From Inia geoffrensis (Eukaryota > Chordata > Mammalia > Artiodactyla > Iniidae), in contig CM070913.1 of the NCBI GenBank assembly GCA_036417435.1, positions 2,160,680 through 2,224,679 of the forward strand: DNA of 64,000 nucleotides, in the 5' to 3' direction. Shown here in pieces: positions 36,501 through 52,200 of the stretch. A program made the position numbers and the translations under genes. Below the pieces are notes generated by a model. It did no database searches and was not told the DNA's origin. It worked only from the letters and a program-made list of their open reading frames with translations. The first letter of the stretch is position 1; each line of letters opens with the position of its first letter.

Positions 36501-39500
36501 CGTGACCCTTTTCCGACGCCTTACCCTCATCGGTGCCGTTGTCTTAACCAGTACACCAACACTAATTCGTGCCCTCACACTTATGCTAACCCTTAAGCAC
36601 TGTCGTACCCTAACCTGTACCCTAATCCCTCTCCATTCCCTAACCCTAACCCTAACCTGAAACCTAACCATGACACTCACCCGAAACTTTACCCTCACCC
36701 GTGCGCTAATCTTAACCAGGACACCAAGACTAACTCGTGCTCTCAAACGTACGCTAACACTAAACCGCAGCGGTACCCTAACCTGTATCCTAATCCCTCT
36801 CCAATCCCTAACCCTAACCCTAACCTGAAACCTAACCATGACACTCACCCGAAACTTTAACCTCACCCGTGTCCTAATTTTTACCAGTACATCAACACTA
36901 ACCCATGCCCTCTAACATACGCCAACCCTAAGCCATTGCCATACACTAACCTGTACCCTAATCAATCCCCATTCCCTAACCCTAACCCTAACCCTAACCC
37001 TTAACGTGACCCTATTCCGAGGCCTTACCCTCACCCGTGCCCTAATCGTAAGCAGTACACTAACACTAACTAGTGACCTCACACGTACGCTAAACCTTAA
37101 GCGTTGTGGTACCCTAAACTGTGCCCTAATATCTCCCCATTTTCTAAACCTAACCCTAACCCGAATTCTATCCCTGACCCTCACCCGAAACCTTACCCTC
37201 ACCCGTGCCCTAATCTTAACCAGGACACCAACACTAACTTGTGCCCTCACACGTGCGCTAACCCTTAATCGTTGTCGTACCCTAAACTGTACCCTAATCC
37301 CTCCCCATTCCCTAACCCTAACCCTAACCCGACTCCTAACCCTGACCCTCACCTGAAGCCTTACCCTCACCCGTGCCCTAATCTTAACCAGGACACTAAC
37401 ACTAACCCTTGCCCTCACACGAACGCTAACCCTTAAACACTGTCGTACCCTAAGCTGTACCCTAATACCTCTGCATTCCTTAACCCTAACCCTAACCCGA
37501 ATCCTAACCCTGACCCTCACCCGAAGCCTTACCCTCACCCGTGCCCTAATCTTAACCAGGACACCAACACTAACTCGTGCCCTCACACGTACGCTAAACC
37601 TTAAGCGTTGTCGTACCCTAAATTGTACCCTAATCCCTCCCCATTCCTTAACCTTAACCCTAACCCCATCCCTAAACCTGACCCACTTCCGATGCCCTAC
37701 CCTAACCAATGCCCTAATATTAACCAGTACACAAACACTAACTCATGCCCTCAAACGTACGCTAACCCTTAAGCATTGTCCTACCCCATCCTGTACCCTA
37801 ATCCCTCCCCATTCCCTAACCCTAACCCTAAGCGAAACCCTGAACGTGACCCTTTTCCGAGGCCTTACCCTCATCGGTGCCGTTGTCTTAACCAGTACAC
37901 CAACACTAACTCGTGCCCTCACACTTACGCTAACCCTTAAGCATTGTCGTACCCTAACCTGTACCCTAATCCCTCTCCATTCCCTAACTTTAACCCTAAC
38001 CCGAATCCTAACCCTGACCCTCACCTGAAGCCTTACCCTCACCCGTGCCCTAATCTTAACCAGGACACCAAGACTAACTCGTGCCCTCAAACGTACGCTA
38101 ACACTAAACCGCAGCGGTACCCTAACCTGTACCCTAATCCCTCTCCATTCCCTAACCCTAACCCTAACCTGAAACCTAACCATGACACTCACCCGAAACT
38201 TTACCCTCACCCGTGTCCTAATTTTAACCAGTACATCAACACTAACCCATGCCCTCTAACGTACGCCAAACCTAAGCCATTGCCGTACCCTAACCTGTAC
38301 CCTAATCAATCCCCATTCCCTAACCCTAACCCTAACCCTAACCCATAACGTGACCCTCTTCCGAGGCCTTACCCTCACCCGTGCCCTAATCGTAAGCAGT
38401 ACACTAACACTAACTAGTGACCTCACACGTACGCTAAACCTTAAGCGTTGTGGTACCCTAAACTGTGCCCTAATATCTCCCCATTCCCTAACACTAACCC
38501 TAACCCGAATTCTATCGCTGACCCTCACCCGAAACCTTACCCTCACCCGTGCCCTAATCTTAACCAGGACACCAACACTAACTTGTGCCCTCACACGTAC
38601 GCTAACCCTTAAACGTTGTGGAACCCTAAACTGTACCCTAATCCCTCCCCATTCCCTAACCCTAACCCTAACCCGAATCCTAACCCTGACTCTCACCTGA
38701 AGCCTTACCCTCACCCGTGCCCTAATCTTAACCAGGACACTAACACTAACTCGTGCCCTCACACGAACGCTAACCCTTAAGCACTGTCGTACCCTAAGCT
38801 GTACCCTAATCCCTCTGCATTCCTTAACCCTAACCCTAACCCGAATCCTAACCCGACCCTCACCCGAAGCCTTACCCTCACCCGTGCCCTAATCTTAACC
38901 AGGACACCAACACTAACTCGTCCCCTCACACGTACGCTAAACCTTAAGCGTTGTCGTACCCTAAATTGTACCCTAATCCCTCCCCATTCCTTATCCCTAA
39001 CCCAAACCCCATTCCTAAACGTGACCCACTTCCGATGCCCTACCCTAACCAATGCCCTGAACATAACCAGTACACAAACACTAACTCATGCCCTCAAACG
39101 TACGCTAACCCTTAAGCATTGTCGTACCCTAACCTGTACCCTAATCCCTCCCCATTCCCTAACCCTAACCCTAACCGCAACCCTGAACGTGACCCTTTTC
39201 CGACGCCTTACCCTCATCGGTGCCGTTGTCTTAACCAGTACACCAACACTAATTCGTGCCCTCACACTTATGCTAACCCTTAAGCACTGTCGTACCCTAA
39301 CCTGTACCCTACTCCCTCTCCATTCCCTAACCCTAACCCTAACCTGAAACCTTACCATGACACTCACCCGAAACTTTACCCTCACCCGTGCCCTAATCTT
39401 AACCAGGACACCAAGACTAACTCGTGCCATCAAACGTACGCTAACACTAAACCGCAGCGGTACCCTAACCTGTACCCTAATCCCTCTCCATTCCCTAACC

Positions 39501-40211
39501 CTAACCCTAACCTGAAACCTAACCATGACACTCACCCGAAACTTTAACCTCACCCGTGTCCTAATTTTTACCAGTACATCAACACTAACCCATTCCCTCT
39601 AACATACGCCATCCCTAAGCCATTGCCGTACCCTAACCTGTACCCTAATCAATCCCCATTCCCTAACCCTAACCCTAACCCTAACCCTTAACCTGACCCT
39701 ATTCCGAGGCCTTACCCTCACCCGTGCCCTAATCGTAAGCAGTACACTAACACTAACTAGTGACCTCACACGTACGCTAAACCTGAAGCGTTGTGGTACC
39801 CTAAACTGTGCCCTAATATCTCCCCATTTTCTAAACCTAACCCTAACCCGAATTCTATCCCTGACCCTCACCCGAAACCTTACCCTCACCCGTGCCCTAA
39901 TCTTAACCAGGACACCAACACTAACTTCTGCCCTCACACGTATGCTAACCCTTAATCGTTGTCGAACCCTAAACTGTACCCAATCCCTCCCCATTCCCTA
40001 ACCCTAACCCTAACCCGAATCCTAACCCTGACCCTGACCTGAAGCCTTACCCTCACCCGTGCCCTAATCTTAACCAGGACACTAACACTAACCCTTGCCC
40101 TCACACGAACGCTCACCCTTAAGCACTGTCGTACCCTAAGCTGTACCCTATTCCCTCTGCATTCCTTAACCCTAACCCTAACCCGAATCCTAACCCTGAC
40201 CCTCACCCGAA
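24595..40211 (-). repeat. 15,617-bp tandem duplication, copy 1
   Basis: Every landmark between here and the next copy recurs 15,617 bp later. Differences are rare: for example 33,671 is g where 49,288 is c, and 33,558 is c where 49,175 is t. The left limit lies within gccttaccctcacccgtgcc, where the two copies enter the match from different monomer types. Confidence 0.88.
28754..32289 (-). repeat. 3.5-kb block repeated at +8,229 bp, copy 2
   Basis: Partner of 20,525-24,060. It lies inside the 15,617-bp duplication, so it also occurs a third time at 44,371-47,906. Confidence 0.8.
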
Positions 40212-43200
40212 GCCTTACCCTCACCCGTGCCCTAATCGTAAGCAGTACACTAACACTAACTAGTGACCTCACACGTACGCTAAACCTTGAGCGTTCTGGC
40301 ACCCTAAACTGTGCCCTAATATCTCCCCATTCCCTAACCCTAACCCTAACCCGAATTCTATCCCTGACCCTCACCCGAAACCTTACCCTCACCCGTGCCC
40401 TAATCTTAACCAGGACACCAACACTAACTTGTGCCCTCACACGTATGCTAACCCTTAATCGTTGTCGCACCCTAAACTGTAGCCTAATCCCTCCCCATTC
40501 CCTAACCCTAACCCTAACCCGAATCCTAACCCTGACCCTCACCTGAAGCCTTACCCTCACCCGTGCCCTAATCTTAACCAGGACACTAACACTACCCCTT
40601 GCCCTCACACGAATGCTAACCCTTAAGCACTGTCGTACCCTAAGCTGTACCCTAATCCCTCTGCATTCCTTAACCATAACCCTAACCCGAATCCTAACCC
40701 TGACCCTCACCCGAAGCCTTACCCTCACCCATGCCCTAATCTTAACCAGGACACCAACACTAACTCGTGCCCTCACATGTACGCTAAACCTTAAGCGTTG
40801 TCGTATCCTAAATTGTACCCTAATCCCTCCCCATTCCTTAACCCTAACCCTAACCCCATCCCTAAACCTTACCCACTTCCGATGCCCTACCCTAACCAAT
40901 GCCCTAACCTTAACCAGTACACAAACACTAACTCATACCCTCAAACGTACGCTAACACTTAAGCATTGTCGTACCCTATCCTGTACCCTAATCCCTCCCC
41001 ATTCCCTAACCCTAACCCTAAGCGAAACCCTGAACGTTACCCTTTTCCGAGGCCTTACCCTCATCGGTGCCGTTGTCTTAACCAGTACACCAACACTAAC
41101 TCGTGCCCTTACACTTACGCTAACCCTTAAGCACTGTCGTACCCTAACCTGTACCCTAATCCCTCTCCATTTCCTAACCCTAACCCTAACCCGAATCCTA
41201 ACCCTGACCCTCACCCGAAGCCTTACCCTCACCCGTGCCCTAATCTTAACCAGGACACTAACACTAACCCTTGCCCTCACACGAACGCTAACCCTTAAGC
41301 ACTCTCGTACCCTAAGCTGTACCCTAATCCCTCTGCATTCCTTAACCCTAACCCTAACCCGAATCCTAACCCTGACCCTCACCCGAAGCCTTACCCTCAC
41401 CCATGCCCTAATCTTAACCAGGACACCAACACTAACTCGTGCCCTCACACGTACGCTAAACCTTAAGCGTTGTCGTACCCTAAATTGTACCCTAATCCCT
41501 TCCCATTCCTTAACCCTAACCCTAACCCCATCCCTAATCCTGACCCACTTCCGATGCCCTACCCTAACCAATGCCCTAATCTTAACCAGTACACAAACAC
41601 TAACTCATGCCCTCAAACGTACGCTAACCCTCAAGCATTGTCGTACCCTATCCTGTACCCTAATCCCTCCCCATTTCCTAACCCTAACCCTAAGCGAAAC
41701 CCTGAACGTGACCCTTTTCCGAGGCCTTACCCTCATAGGTGCCGTTGTCTTAACCAGTACACCAACACTAACTCCTGCCCTCACAATTAGGCTAACCCTT
41801 AAGCATTGTCGTACCCTAGCCTGTACCCGAATCCCTCTCCATTCCCTAACCCTAACCCTAACCTGAAACCTAACCATGACACTCACCCGAAACTTTACCC
41901 TCACCCGTGTCCTAATTTTAACCAGTACATCAACACTAACCCATGCCCTATAACGTACGCCAACCCTAAGCCATTGCCGTACCCTAACCTGTACCCTAAT
42001 CAATCCCCATTCCCTAACCCTAACCCTAACCCTAACCCTTAACGTGACCCTCTTCCGAGGCCTTACCCTCACCCGTGCCCTAATCGTAAGCAGTACACTA
42101 ACACTAACTAGTGACCTCACACGTACGCTAAACCTTAAGCGGTGTGATACCCTAAACTGTGCCCTAATATCTCCCCATTCCCTAAACCTAACCCTAACCC
42201 GAATTCTATCCCTGACCCTCACCCGAAACCTTACCCTCACCCGTGCCCTAATCTTAACCAGGACACCAACACTAACTTGTGCCCTCACACGTACGCTAAC
42301 CCTTAATCGTTGTCGTACCCTAAACTGTACCCTAATCCCTCCCCATTCCCTAACCCTAACCCTAACCCGAATCCTAACCCTGACCCTCACCTGAAGCCTT
42401 ACCCTCACCCGTGCCCTAATCTTAACCAGGACACCAACACTAACTCGTGCCCTCACACGTACGCTAAACCTAAAGCGTTGTCGTACCCTAAATTGTACCC
42501 TAAACCCTCCCCATTCCCTAACCCTAACCCTAACCGCAACCCTGAACGTGACCCTTTTCCGAGGCCTTACCCTCATCGGTGCCGTTGTCTTAACCAGTAC
42601 ACCAACACTAACTCGTGCCCTCACACTTACGCTAACCCTTAAGCACTGTCGTACCGTAACCTGTACCCTAATCCCTCTCCATTCCCTAACCCTAACCCTA
42701 ACCCGAATCCTAACCCTGACCCTCACCTGAAGCCTTACCCTCACCCGTGCCCTAATCTTAACCAGGACACTAACACTAACCCTTGCCCTCACACGAACGC
42801 TAACCCTTAAGCACTGTCGTACCCTAAGCTGTACCCTAATCCCTCTGCATTCCTTAACCCTAACCCTAACCCGAATCCTAACCCTGACTCTCACCCGAAG
42901 CCTAACCCTCACCCGTGCCGCAATCTTAACCAGGACACCAACACTAACTCGTGCCCTCACACGTACGCTAAACCTAAAGCGTTGTCGTACCCTAAATTGT
43001 ACCCTAAACCCTCCCCATTCCCTAACCCTAACCCTAACCGCAACCCTGAACGTGACCCTTTTCCGAGGCCTTACCCTCATCGGTGCCGTTGTCTTAACCA
43101 GTACACCAACACTAACTCGTGCCCTCACACTTACGCTAACCCTTAAGCACTGTCATACCGTAACCTGTACCCTAATCCCTCTCCATTCCCTAACCCTAAC

Positions 43201-46200
43201 CCTAACCCGAATCCTAACCCTGACCCTCACCCGAAGCCTTACCCTCACCCGTGCCCTAATCTTAACCAGGACACTAACACTAACCCTTGCCCTCACACGA
43301 ACGCTAACCCTTAAGCACTCTCGTACCCTAAGCTGTACCCTAATCCCTCTGCATTCCTTAACCCTAACCCTAACCCGAATCCTAACCCTGACCCTCATCC
43401 GAAGCCTTACCCTCACCCATGCCCTAATCTTAACCAGGACACCAACACTAACTCGTGCCCTCACACGTACGCTAAACCTTAAGCGTTGTCGTACCCTAAA
43501 TTGTACCCTAATCCCTTCCCATTCCTTAACCCTAACCCTAACCCCATCCCTAATCCTGACCCACTTCCGATGCCCTGCCCTAACCAATGCCCTGAACTTA
43601 ACCAGTACAAAAACACTAACTCATGCCCTCAAACGTACGCTAACCCTTAAGCATTGTCGTACCCTAACCTGTACCCTAATCCCTCCCCATTCCCTAACCG
43701 TAACCCTAACCGCAACCCTGACGTGACCCTTTTCCGACGCCTTACCCTCATCGGTGCCGTTGTCTTAACCAGTACACCAACACTAATTCGTGCCCTCACA
43801 CTTATGCTAACCCTTAAGCACTGTCGTACCCTAACCTGTACCCTAATCCCTCTCCATTCCCTAACCCTAACCCTAACCTGAAACCTAACCATGACACTCA
43901 CCCGAAACTTTACCCTCACCCGTGCGCTAATCTTAACCAGGACACCAAGACTAACTCGTGCCCTCAAACGTACGCTAACACTAAACCGCAGCGGTACCCT
44001 AACCTGTATCCTAATCCCTCTCCAATCCCTAACCCTAACCCTAACCTGAAACCTAACCATGACACTCACCCGAAACTTTAACCTCACCCGTGTCCTAATT
44101 TTTACCAGTACATCAACACTAACCCATGCCCTCTAACATACGCCAACCCTAAGCCATTGCCGTACCCTAACCTGTACCCTAATCAATCCCCATTCCCTAA
44201 CCCTAACCCTAACCCTAACCCTTAACGTGACCCTATTCCGAGGCCTTACCCTCACCCGTGCCCTAATCGTAAGCAGTACACTAACACTAACTAGTGACCT
44301 CACACGTACGCTAAACCTTAAGCGTTGTGGTACTCTAAACTGTGCCCTAATATCTCCCCATTTTCTAAACCTAACCCTAACCCGAATCCTAACCCTGACC
44401 CTCACCCGAAGCCTTACCCTCACCCGTGCCCTAATCTTAACCAGGACACCAAGACTAACTCGTGCCCTCAAACGTACGCTAACACTAAACCGCAGCGGTA
44501 CCCTAACCTGTACCCTAATCCCTCTCCATTCCCTAACCCTAACCCTAACCTTAAACCTAACCATGACACTCACCCGAAACTTTACCCTCACCCGTGTCCT
44601 AATTTTAACCAGTACATCAACACTAACCCATGCCCTCTAACGTACGCCAAACCTAAGCCATTGCCGTACCCTAACCTGTACCCTAATCAATCCCCATTCC
44701 CTAACCCTAACCCTAACCCTAACCCTTAACGTGACCCTCTTCCGAGGCCTTACCCTCACCCGTGCCCTAATCGTAAGCAGTACACTAACACTAACTTGTG
44801 CCCTCACACGTACGCTAACCCTTAAACGTTGTGGAACCCTAAACTGTACCCTAATCCCTCCCCATTCCCTAACCCTAACCCTAACCCGAATCCTAACCCT
44901 GACTCTCACCTGAAGCCTTACCCTCACCCGTGCCCTAATCTTAACCAGGACACTAACACTAACTCGTGCCCTCACACGAACGCTAACCCTTAAGCACTGT
45001 CGTACCCTAAGCTGTACCCTAATCCCTCTGCATTCCTTAAACCTAACCCTAACCCGAATCCTAACCCGACCCTCACCCGAAGCCTTACCCTCACCCGTGC
45101 CCTAATCTTAACCAGGACACAAACACTAACTCGTCCCCTCACACGTACGCTAAACCTTAAGCGTTGTCGTACCCTAAATTGTACCCTAATCCCTCCCCAT
45201 TCCTTATCCCTAACCCAAACCCCATTCCTAAACGTGACCCACTTCCGATGCCCTACCCTAACCAATGCCCTGAACTTAACCAGTACACAAACACTAACTC
45301 ATGCCCTCAAACGTACGCTAACCCTTAAGCATTGTCGTACCCTAACCTGTACCCTAATCCCTCCCCATTCCCTAACCCTAACCCTAACCGCAACCCTGAA
45401 CGTGACCCTTTTCCGACGCCTTACCCTCATCGGTGCCGTTGTCTTAACCAGTACACCAACACTAATTCGTGCCCTCACACTTATGCTAACCCTTAAGCAC
45501 TGTCGTACCCTAACCTGTACCCTACTCCCTCTCCATTCCCTAACCCTAACCCTAACCTGAAACCTAACCATGACACTCACCCGAAACCTTACCCTCACCC
45601 GTTCCCTAATCTTAACCAGGACACCAAGACTAACTCGTGCCCTCAAACGTACGCTAACACTAAACCGCAGCGGTACCCTAACCTGTACCCTAATCCCTCT
45701 CCATTCCCTAACCCTAACCCTAACCTGAAACCTAACCATGACACTCACCCGAAACTTTAACCTCACCCGTGTCCTAATTTTTACCAGTACATCAACACTA
45801 ACCCATGCCCTCTAACATACGCCAACCCTAAGCCATTGCCGTACCCTAACCTGTACCCTAATCAATCCCCATTCCCTAACCCTAACCCTAACCCTAACCC
45901 TTAACGTGACCTTATTCCGAGGCCTTACCCTCACCCGTGCCCTAATCGTAAGCAGTACACTAACACTAACTAGTGACCTCACACGTATGCTAAACCTTAA
46001 GCGTTGTGGTACCCTAAACTGTGCCCTAATATCTCCCCATTTTCTAAACCTAACCCTAACCCGAATTCTATCCCTGACCCTCACCCGAAACCTTACCGTC
46101 ACCCGTGCCCTAATCTTAACCAGGACACCAACACTAACTTGTGCCCTCACACGTGCGCTAACCCTTAATCGTTGTCGTACCCTAAACTGTACCCTAATCC

Positions 46201-49200
46201 CTCCCCATTCCCTAACCCTAACCCTAACCCGAATCCTAACCCTGACCCTCACCTGAAGCCTTACCCTCACCCGTGCCCTAATCTTAACCAGGACACTAAC
46301 ACTAACCCTTGCCCTCACACGAACGCTAACCCTTAAGCACTCTCGTACCCTAAGCTGTACCCTAATCCCTCTGCATTCCTTAACCCTAACCCTAACCCGA
46401 ATCCTAACCCGACCCTCACCCGAAGCCTTACCCTCACCCGTGCCCTAATCTTAACCAGGACACCAACACTAACTCGTGCCCTCACACGTACGCTAAACCT
46501 TAAGCGTTGTCGTACCCTAAATTGTACCCTAAACCCTCCCCATTCCCTAACCCTAACCCTAACCGCAACCCTGAACGTGACCCTTTTCCGAGGCCTTACC
46601 CTCATCGGTGCTGTTGTCTTAACCAGTACACCAACACTAACTCGTGCCCTCACACTTACGCTAACCCTTAAGCACTGTCGTACCCTAACCTGTACCCTAA
46701 TCCCTCTCCATTCCCTAACCCTAACCCTAACCCGAATCCTAACCCTGACCCTCACCCGAAGCCTTACCCTCACCCGTGCCCTAATCTTAACCAGGATTCT
46801 AACACTAACACTTGCCATCACACGAACGCTAACCCTTAAGCACTCTCGTACCCTAAGCTGTACCCTAATCCCTCTGCATTCCTTAACCCTAACCCTAACC
46901 CGAATCCTAACCCTGACCCTCAACCGAAGCCTTACCCTCACCGATGCCCTAATCTTAACCAGGACACCAACACTAACTCGTGCCCTCACACGTACGCTAA
47001 ACCTTAAGCGTTGTCGTACCCTAAATTGTACCCTAATCCCTTCCCATTCCTTAACCCTAACCCTAACCCCATCCCTAATCCTGACCCACTTCCGATGCCC
47101 TACCCTAACCAATGCCCTAATCTTAACCAGTACACAAACACTAACTCATGCCCTCAAACGTACGCTAACCCTTAAGCATTGTCGTACCCTATCCTGTACC
47201 CTAATCCCTCCCCATTCACTAACCCTAACCCTAAGCGAAACCCTGAACGTGACCCTTTTCCGAGGCCTTACCCTCATAGGTGCCGTTGTCTTAACCAGTA
47301 CACCAACAGTAACTCGTGCCCTCACACTTACGCTAACCCTTAAGCATTGTCGTACCCTAGCCTGTACCCGAATCCCTCTCCATTCCCTAACCCTAACCCT
47401 AACCTGAAACCTAACCATGACACTCACCCGAAACTTTACCCTCAACCGTGTCCTAATTTTAACCAGTACATCAACACTAACCCATGCCCTATAACGTACG
47501 CCAACCCTAAGCCATTGCCGTACCCTAACCTGTACCCTAATCAATCCCCATTCCCTAACACTAACCCTAACCCTAACCCTTAACGTGACCCTCTTCCGAG
47601 GCCTTACCCTCACCCATGCCCTAATCGTAAGCAGTACACTAACACTAACTAGTGACCTCACACGTATGCTAAACCTTAAGCGTTGTGGTACCCTAAACTG
47701 TGCCCTAATATCTCCCCATTCCCTAAACCTAACCCTAACCCGAATTCTATCCCTGACCCTCACCCGAAACCTTACCCTCACCCGTGCCCTAATCTTAACC
47801 AGGACACCTACACTAACTTGTGCCCTCACACGTACGCTAACCCTTAATCGTTGTCGTACCCTAAACTGTACCCTAATCCCTCCCCATTCCCTAACCCTAA
47901 CCCTAACCCGAATCCTAACCCTGACCCTCACCTGAAGCCTTACCCTCCCCCGTGCCCTAATCTTAACCAGGACACTAACACTAACCCTTGCCCTCACACG
48001 AACGTTAACCCTTAAGCACTGTCGTACCCTAAGCTGTACCCTAATCCCTCTGCATTCCTTAACCCTAACCCTAACCCGAATCCTAACCCTGACCCTCACC
48101 CGAAGCCTAACCCTCACCCGTGCCGTAATCTTAACCAGGACACCAACAATAACTCGTGCCCTCACACGTACGCTAAACCTTAAGCGTTGTCGTACCCTAA
48201 ATTGTACCCTAAACCCTCCCCATTCCCTAACCCTAACCCTAACCGCAACCCTGAACGTGACCCTTTTCCGAGGCCTTACCCTCATCGGTGCCGTTGTCTT
48301 AACCAGTACACCAACACTAACTCGTGCCCTCACACTTACGCTAACCCTTAAGCACTGTCGTACCCTAACCTGTACCCTAATCCCTCTCCATTCCCTAACC
48401 CTAACCCTAACCCGAATCCTAACCCTGACCCTCACCCGAAGCCTTACCCTCACCCGTGCCCTAATCTTAACCAGGACACTAACACTAACCCTTGCCCTCA
48501 CACGAACGCTAACCCTTAAGCACTCTCGTACCCTAAGCTGTACCCTAATCCCTCTGCATTCCTTAACCCTAACCCTAACCCGAATCCTAACCCTGACCCT
48601 CACCCGAAGCCTTACCCTCACCCATGCCCTAATCGTAAGCAGTACACCAACACTAACTCGTGCCCTCACACGTACGCTAAACCTTAAGCGTTGTCGTACC
48701 CTAAACTGTGCCCTAATATCTCCCCATTTTCTAAACCTAACCCTAACCCGAATTCTATCCCTGACCCTCACCCGAAACCTTACCCTCACCCGTGCCCTAA
48801 TCTTAACCAGGACACCAACACTAACTTGTGCCCTCACACGTGCGCTAACCCTTAATCGTTGTCGTACCCTAAACTGTACCCTAATCCCTCCCCATTCCCT
48901 AACCCTAAACCTAACCCGAATCCTAACCCTGACCCTCACCTGAAGCCTTACCCTCACCCGTGCCCTAATCATAACCAGGACACTAACACTAACCCTTGCC
49001 CTCACACGAACGCTAACCCTTAAGCACTGTCGTACCCTAAGCTGTACCCTAATACCTCTGCATTCCTTAACCCTAACCCTAACCCGAATCCTAACCCTGA
49101 CCCTCACCCGAAGCCTTACCCTCACCCGTGCCCTAATCTTAACCAGCACACCAACACTAACTCGTGCCCTCACATGTACGCTAAACCTTAAGCGTTGTCG

Positions 49201-52200
49201 TACCCTAAATTGTACCCTAATCCCTCCCCATTCCTTAACCCTAACCCTAACCCCATCCCTAAACCTGACCCACTTCCGATGCCCTACCCTAACCAATGCC
49301 CTAATCTTAACCAGTACACAAACACTAACTCATGCCCTCAAACGTACGCTAACCCTTAAGCATTGTCGTACCCCATCCTGTACCCTAATCCCTCCCCATT
49401 CCCTAACCCTAACCCTAAGCGAAACCCTGAACGTGACCCTTTTCCGAGGCCTTACCCTCATCGGTGCCGTTGTCTTAACCAGTACACCAACACTAACTCG
49501 TGCCCTCACACTTACGCTAACCCTTAAGCATTGTCGTACCCTAACCTGTACCCTAATCCCTCTCCATTCCCTAACCCTAACCCTAACCCGAATCCTAACC
49601 CTGACCCTCACCTGAAGCCTTACCCTCACCCGTGCCCTAATCTTAACCAGGACACCAAGACTAACTCGTGCCCTCAAACGTACGCTAACACTAAACCGCT
49701 GCGGTACCCTAACCTGTACCCTAATCCCTCTCCATTCCCTAACCCTAACCCTAACCTGAAACCTAACCATGACACTCACCCGAAACTTTACCCTCACCCG
49801 TGTCCTAATTTTAACCAGTACATCAACACTAACCCATGCCCTCTAACGTACGCCAAACCTAAGCCATTGCCGTACCCTAACCTGTACCCTAATCAATCCA
49901 CATTCCCTAACCCTAACCCTAACCCTAACCCTTAACGTGACCCTCTTCCGAGGCCTTACCCTCACCCGTGCCCTAATCGTAAGCAGTACACTAACACTAA
50001 CTAGTGACCTCACACGTACGCTAAACCTTAAGCGTTGTGGTACCCTAAACTGTGCCCTAATATCTCCCCATTCCCTAACCCTAACCCTAACCCGAATTCT
50101 ATCCCTGACCCTCACCCGAAACCTTACCCTCACCCGAGCCCTAATCTTAACCAGGACACCAACACTAACTTGTGCCCTCACACGTACGCTAACCCTTAAA
50201 CGTTGTGGAACCCTAAACTGTACCCTAATCCCTCCCCATTCCCTATCCCTAACCCTAACCCGAATCCTAACCCTGACTCTCACCTGAAGCCTTACCCTCA
50301 CCCGTGCCCTAATCTTAACCAGGACACTAACACTAACTCGTGCCCTCACACGAACGCTAACCCTTAAGCACTGTCGTACCCTAAGCTGTACCCTAATCCC
50401 TCTGCATTCCTTAACCCTAACCCTAACCCGAATCCTAACCCGACCCTCACCCGAAGCCTTACCCTCACCCGTGCCCTAATCTTAACCAGGACACCAACAC
50501 TAACTCGTCCCCTCACACGTACGCTAAACCTAAAGCGTTGTCGTAACCTAAATTGTACCCTAATCCCTCCCCATTCCTTATCCCTAACCCAAACCCCATT
50601 CCTAAACGTGACCCACTTCCGATGCCCTACCCTAACCAATGCCCTGAACTTAACCAGTACACAAACACTAACTCATGCCCTCAAACGTACGCTAACCCTT
50701 AAGCATTGTCGTACCCTATCCTGTACCCTAATCCCTCCCCATTCCCTAACCCTAACCCTAAGCGAAACCCTGAACGTGACCCTTTTCCGAGGCCTTACCC
50801 TCATAGGTGCCGTTGTCTTAACCAGTACACCAACACTAACTCGTGCCCTCACACTTACGCTAACCCTTAAGCATTGTCGTACCCTAGCCTGTACCCGAAT
50901 CCCTCTCCATTCCCTAACCCTAACCCTAACCTGAAACCTAACCATGACACTCACCCGAAACTTTACCCTCACCCGTGTCCTAATTTTAACCAGTACATCA
51001 ACACTAACCCATGCCCTATAACGTACGCCAACCCTAAGCCATTGCCGTACCCTAACCTGTACCCTAATCAATCCCCAATCCCTAACCCTAACCCTAACCC
51101 TAACCCTTAACGTGACCCTCTTCCGAGGCCTTACCCTCACCCGTGCCCTAATCGTAAGCAGTACACTAACACTAACTAGTGACCTCACACGTACGCTAAA
51201 CCTTAAGCGTTGTGGTACCCTAAACTGTGCCCTAATATCTCCCCATTCCCTAAACCTAACCCTAACCCGAATTCTATCCCTGACCCTCACCCGAAACCTT
51301 ACCCTCACCCGTGCCCTAATCTTAACCAGGACACCAACACTAACTCGTCCCCTCACACGTACGCTAAACCTTAAGCGTTGTCGTACCCTAAATTGTACCC
51401 TAAACCCTCCCCATTCCCTAACCCTAACCCTAACCGCAACCCTGAACGTGACCCTTTTCCGAGGCCTTACCCTCATCGGTGCCGTTGTCTTAACCAGTAC
51501 ACCAACACTAACTCGTGCCCTCACACTTACGCTAACCCTTATGCACTGTCGTACCCTAACCTGTACCCTAATCCCTCTCCATTCCCTAACCCTAACCCTA
51601 ACCCGAATACTAATCCTGACCCTCACCCGAAGCCTTACCCTCACCCGTGCCCTAATCTTAACCAGGACACTAACACTAACCCTTGCCCCCACATGAACGC
51701 TAACCCTTAAGCACTCTCGTACCCTAAGCTGTACCCTAATCCCTCTGCATTCCTTAACCCTAACCCTAACCCGAATCCTAACCCTGACCCTCACCCGAAG
51801 CCTTACCCTCACCCATGCCCTAATCTTAACCAGGACACCAACACTAACTCGTGCCCTCACACGTACGCTAAACCTTAAGCGTTGTCGTACCCTAAATTGT
51901 ACCCTAATCCCTTCCCATTCCTTAACCCTAACCCTAACCCCATCCCTAATCCTGACCCACTTCCGATGCCCTGCCCTAACCAATGCCCTGAACTTAACCA
52001 GTACAAAAACACTAACTCATGCCCTCAAACGTACGCTAACCCTTAAGCATTGTCGTACCCTAACCTGTGCCCTAATCCCTCCCCATTCCCTAACCCTAAC
52101 CCTAACCGCAACCCTGACGTGACCCTTTTCCGACGCCTTACCCTCATCGGTGCCGTTGTCTTAACCAGTACACCAACACTAATTCGTGCCCTCACACTTA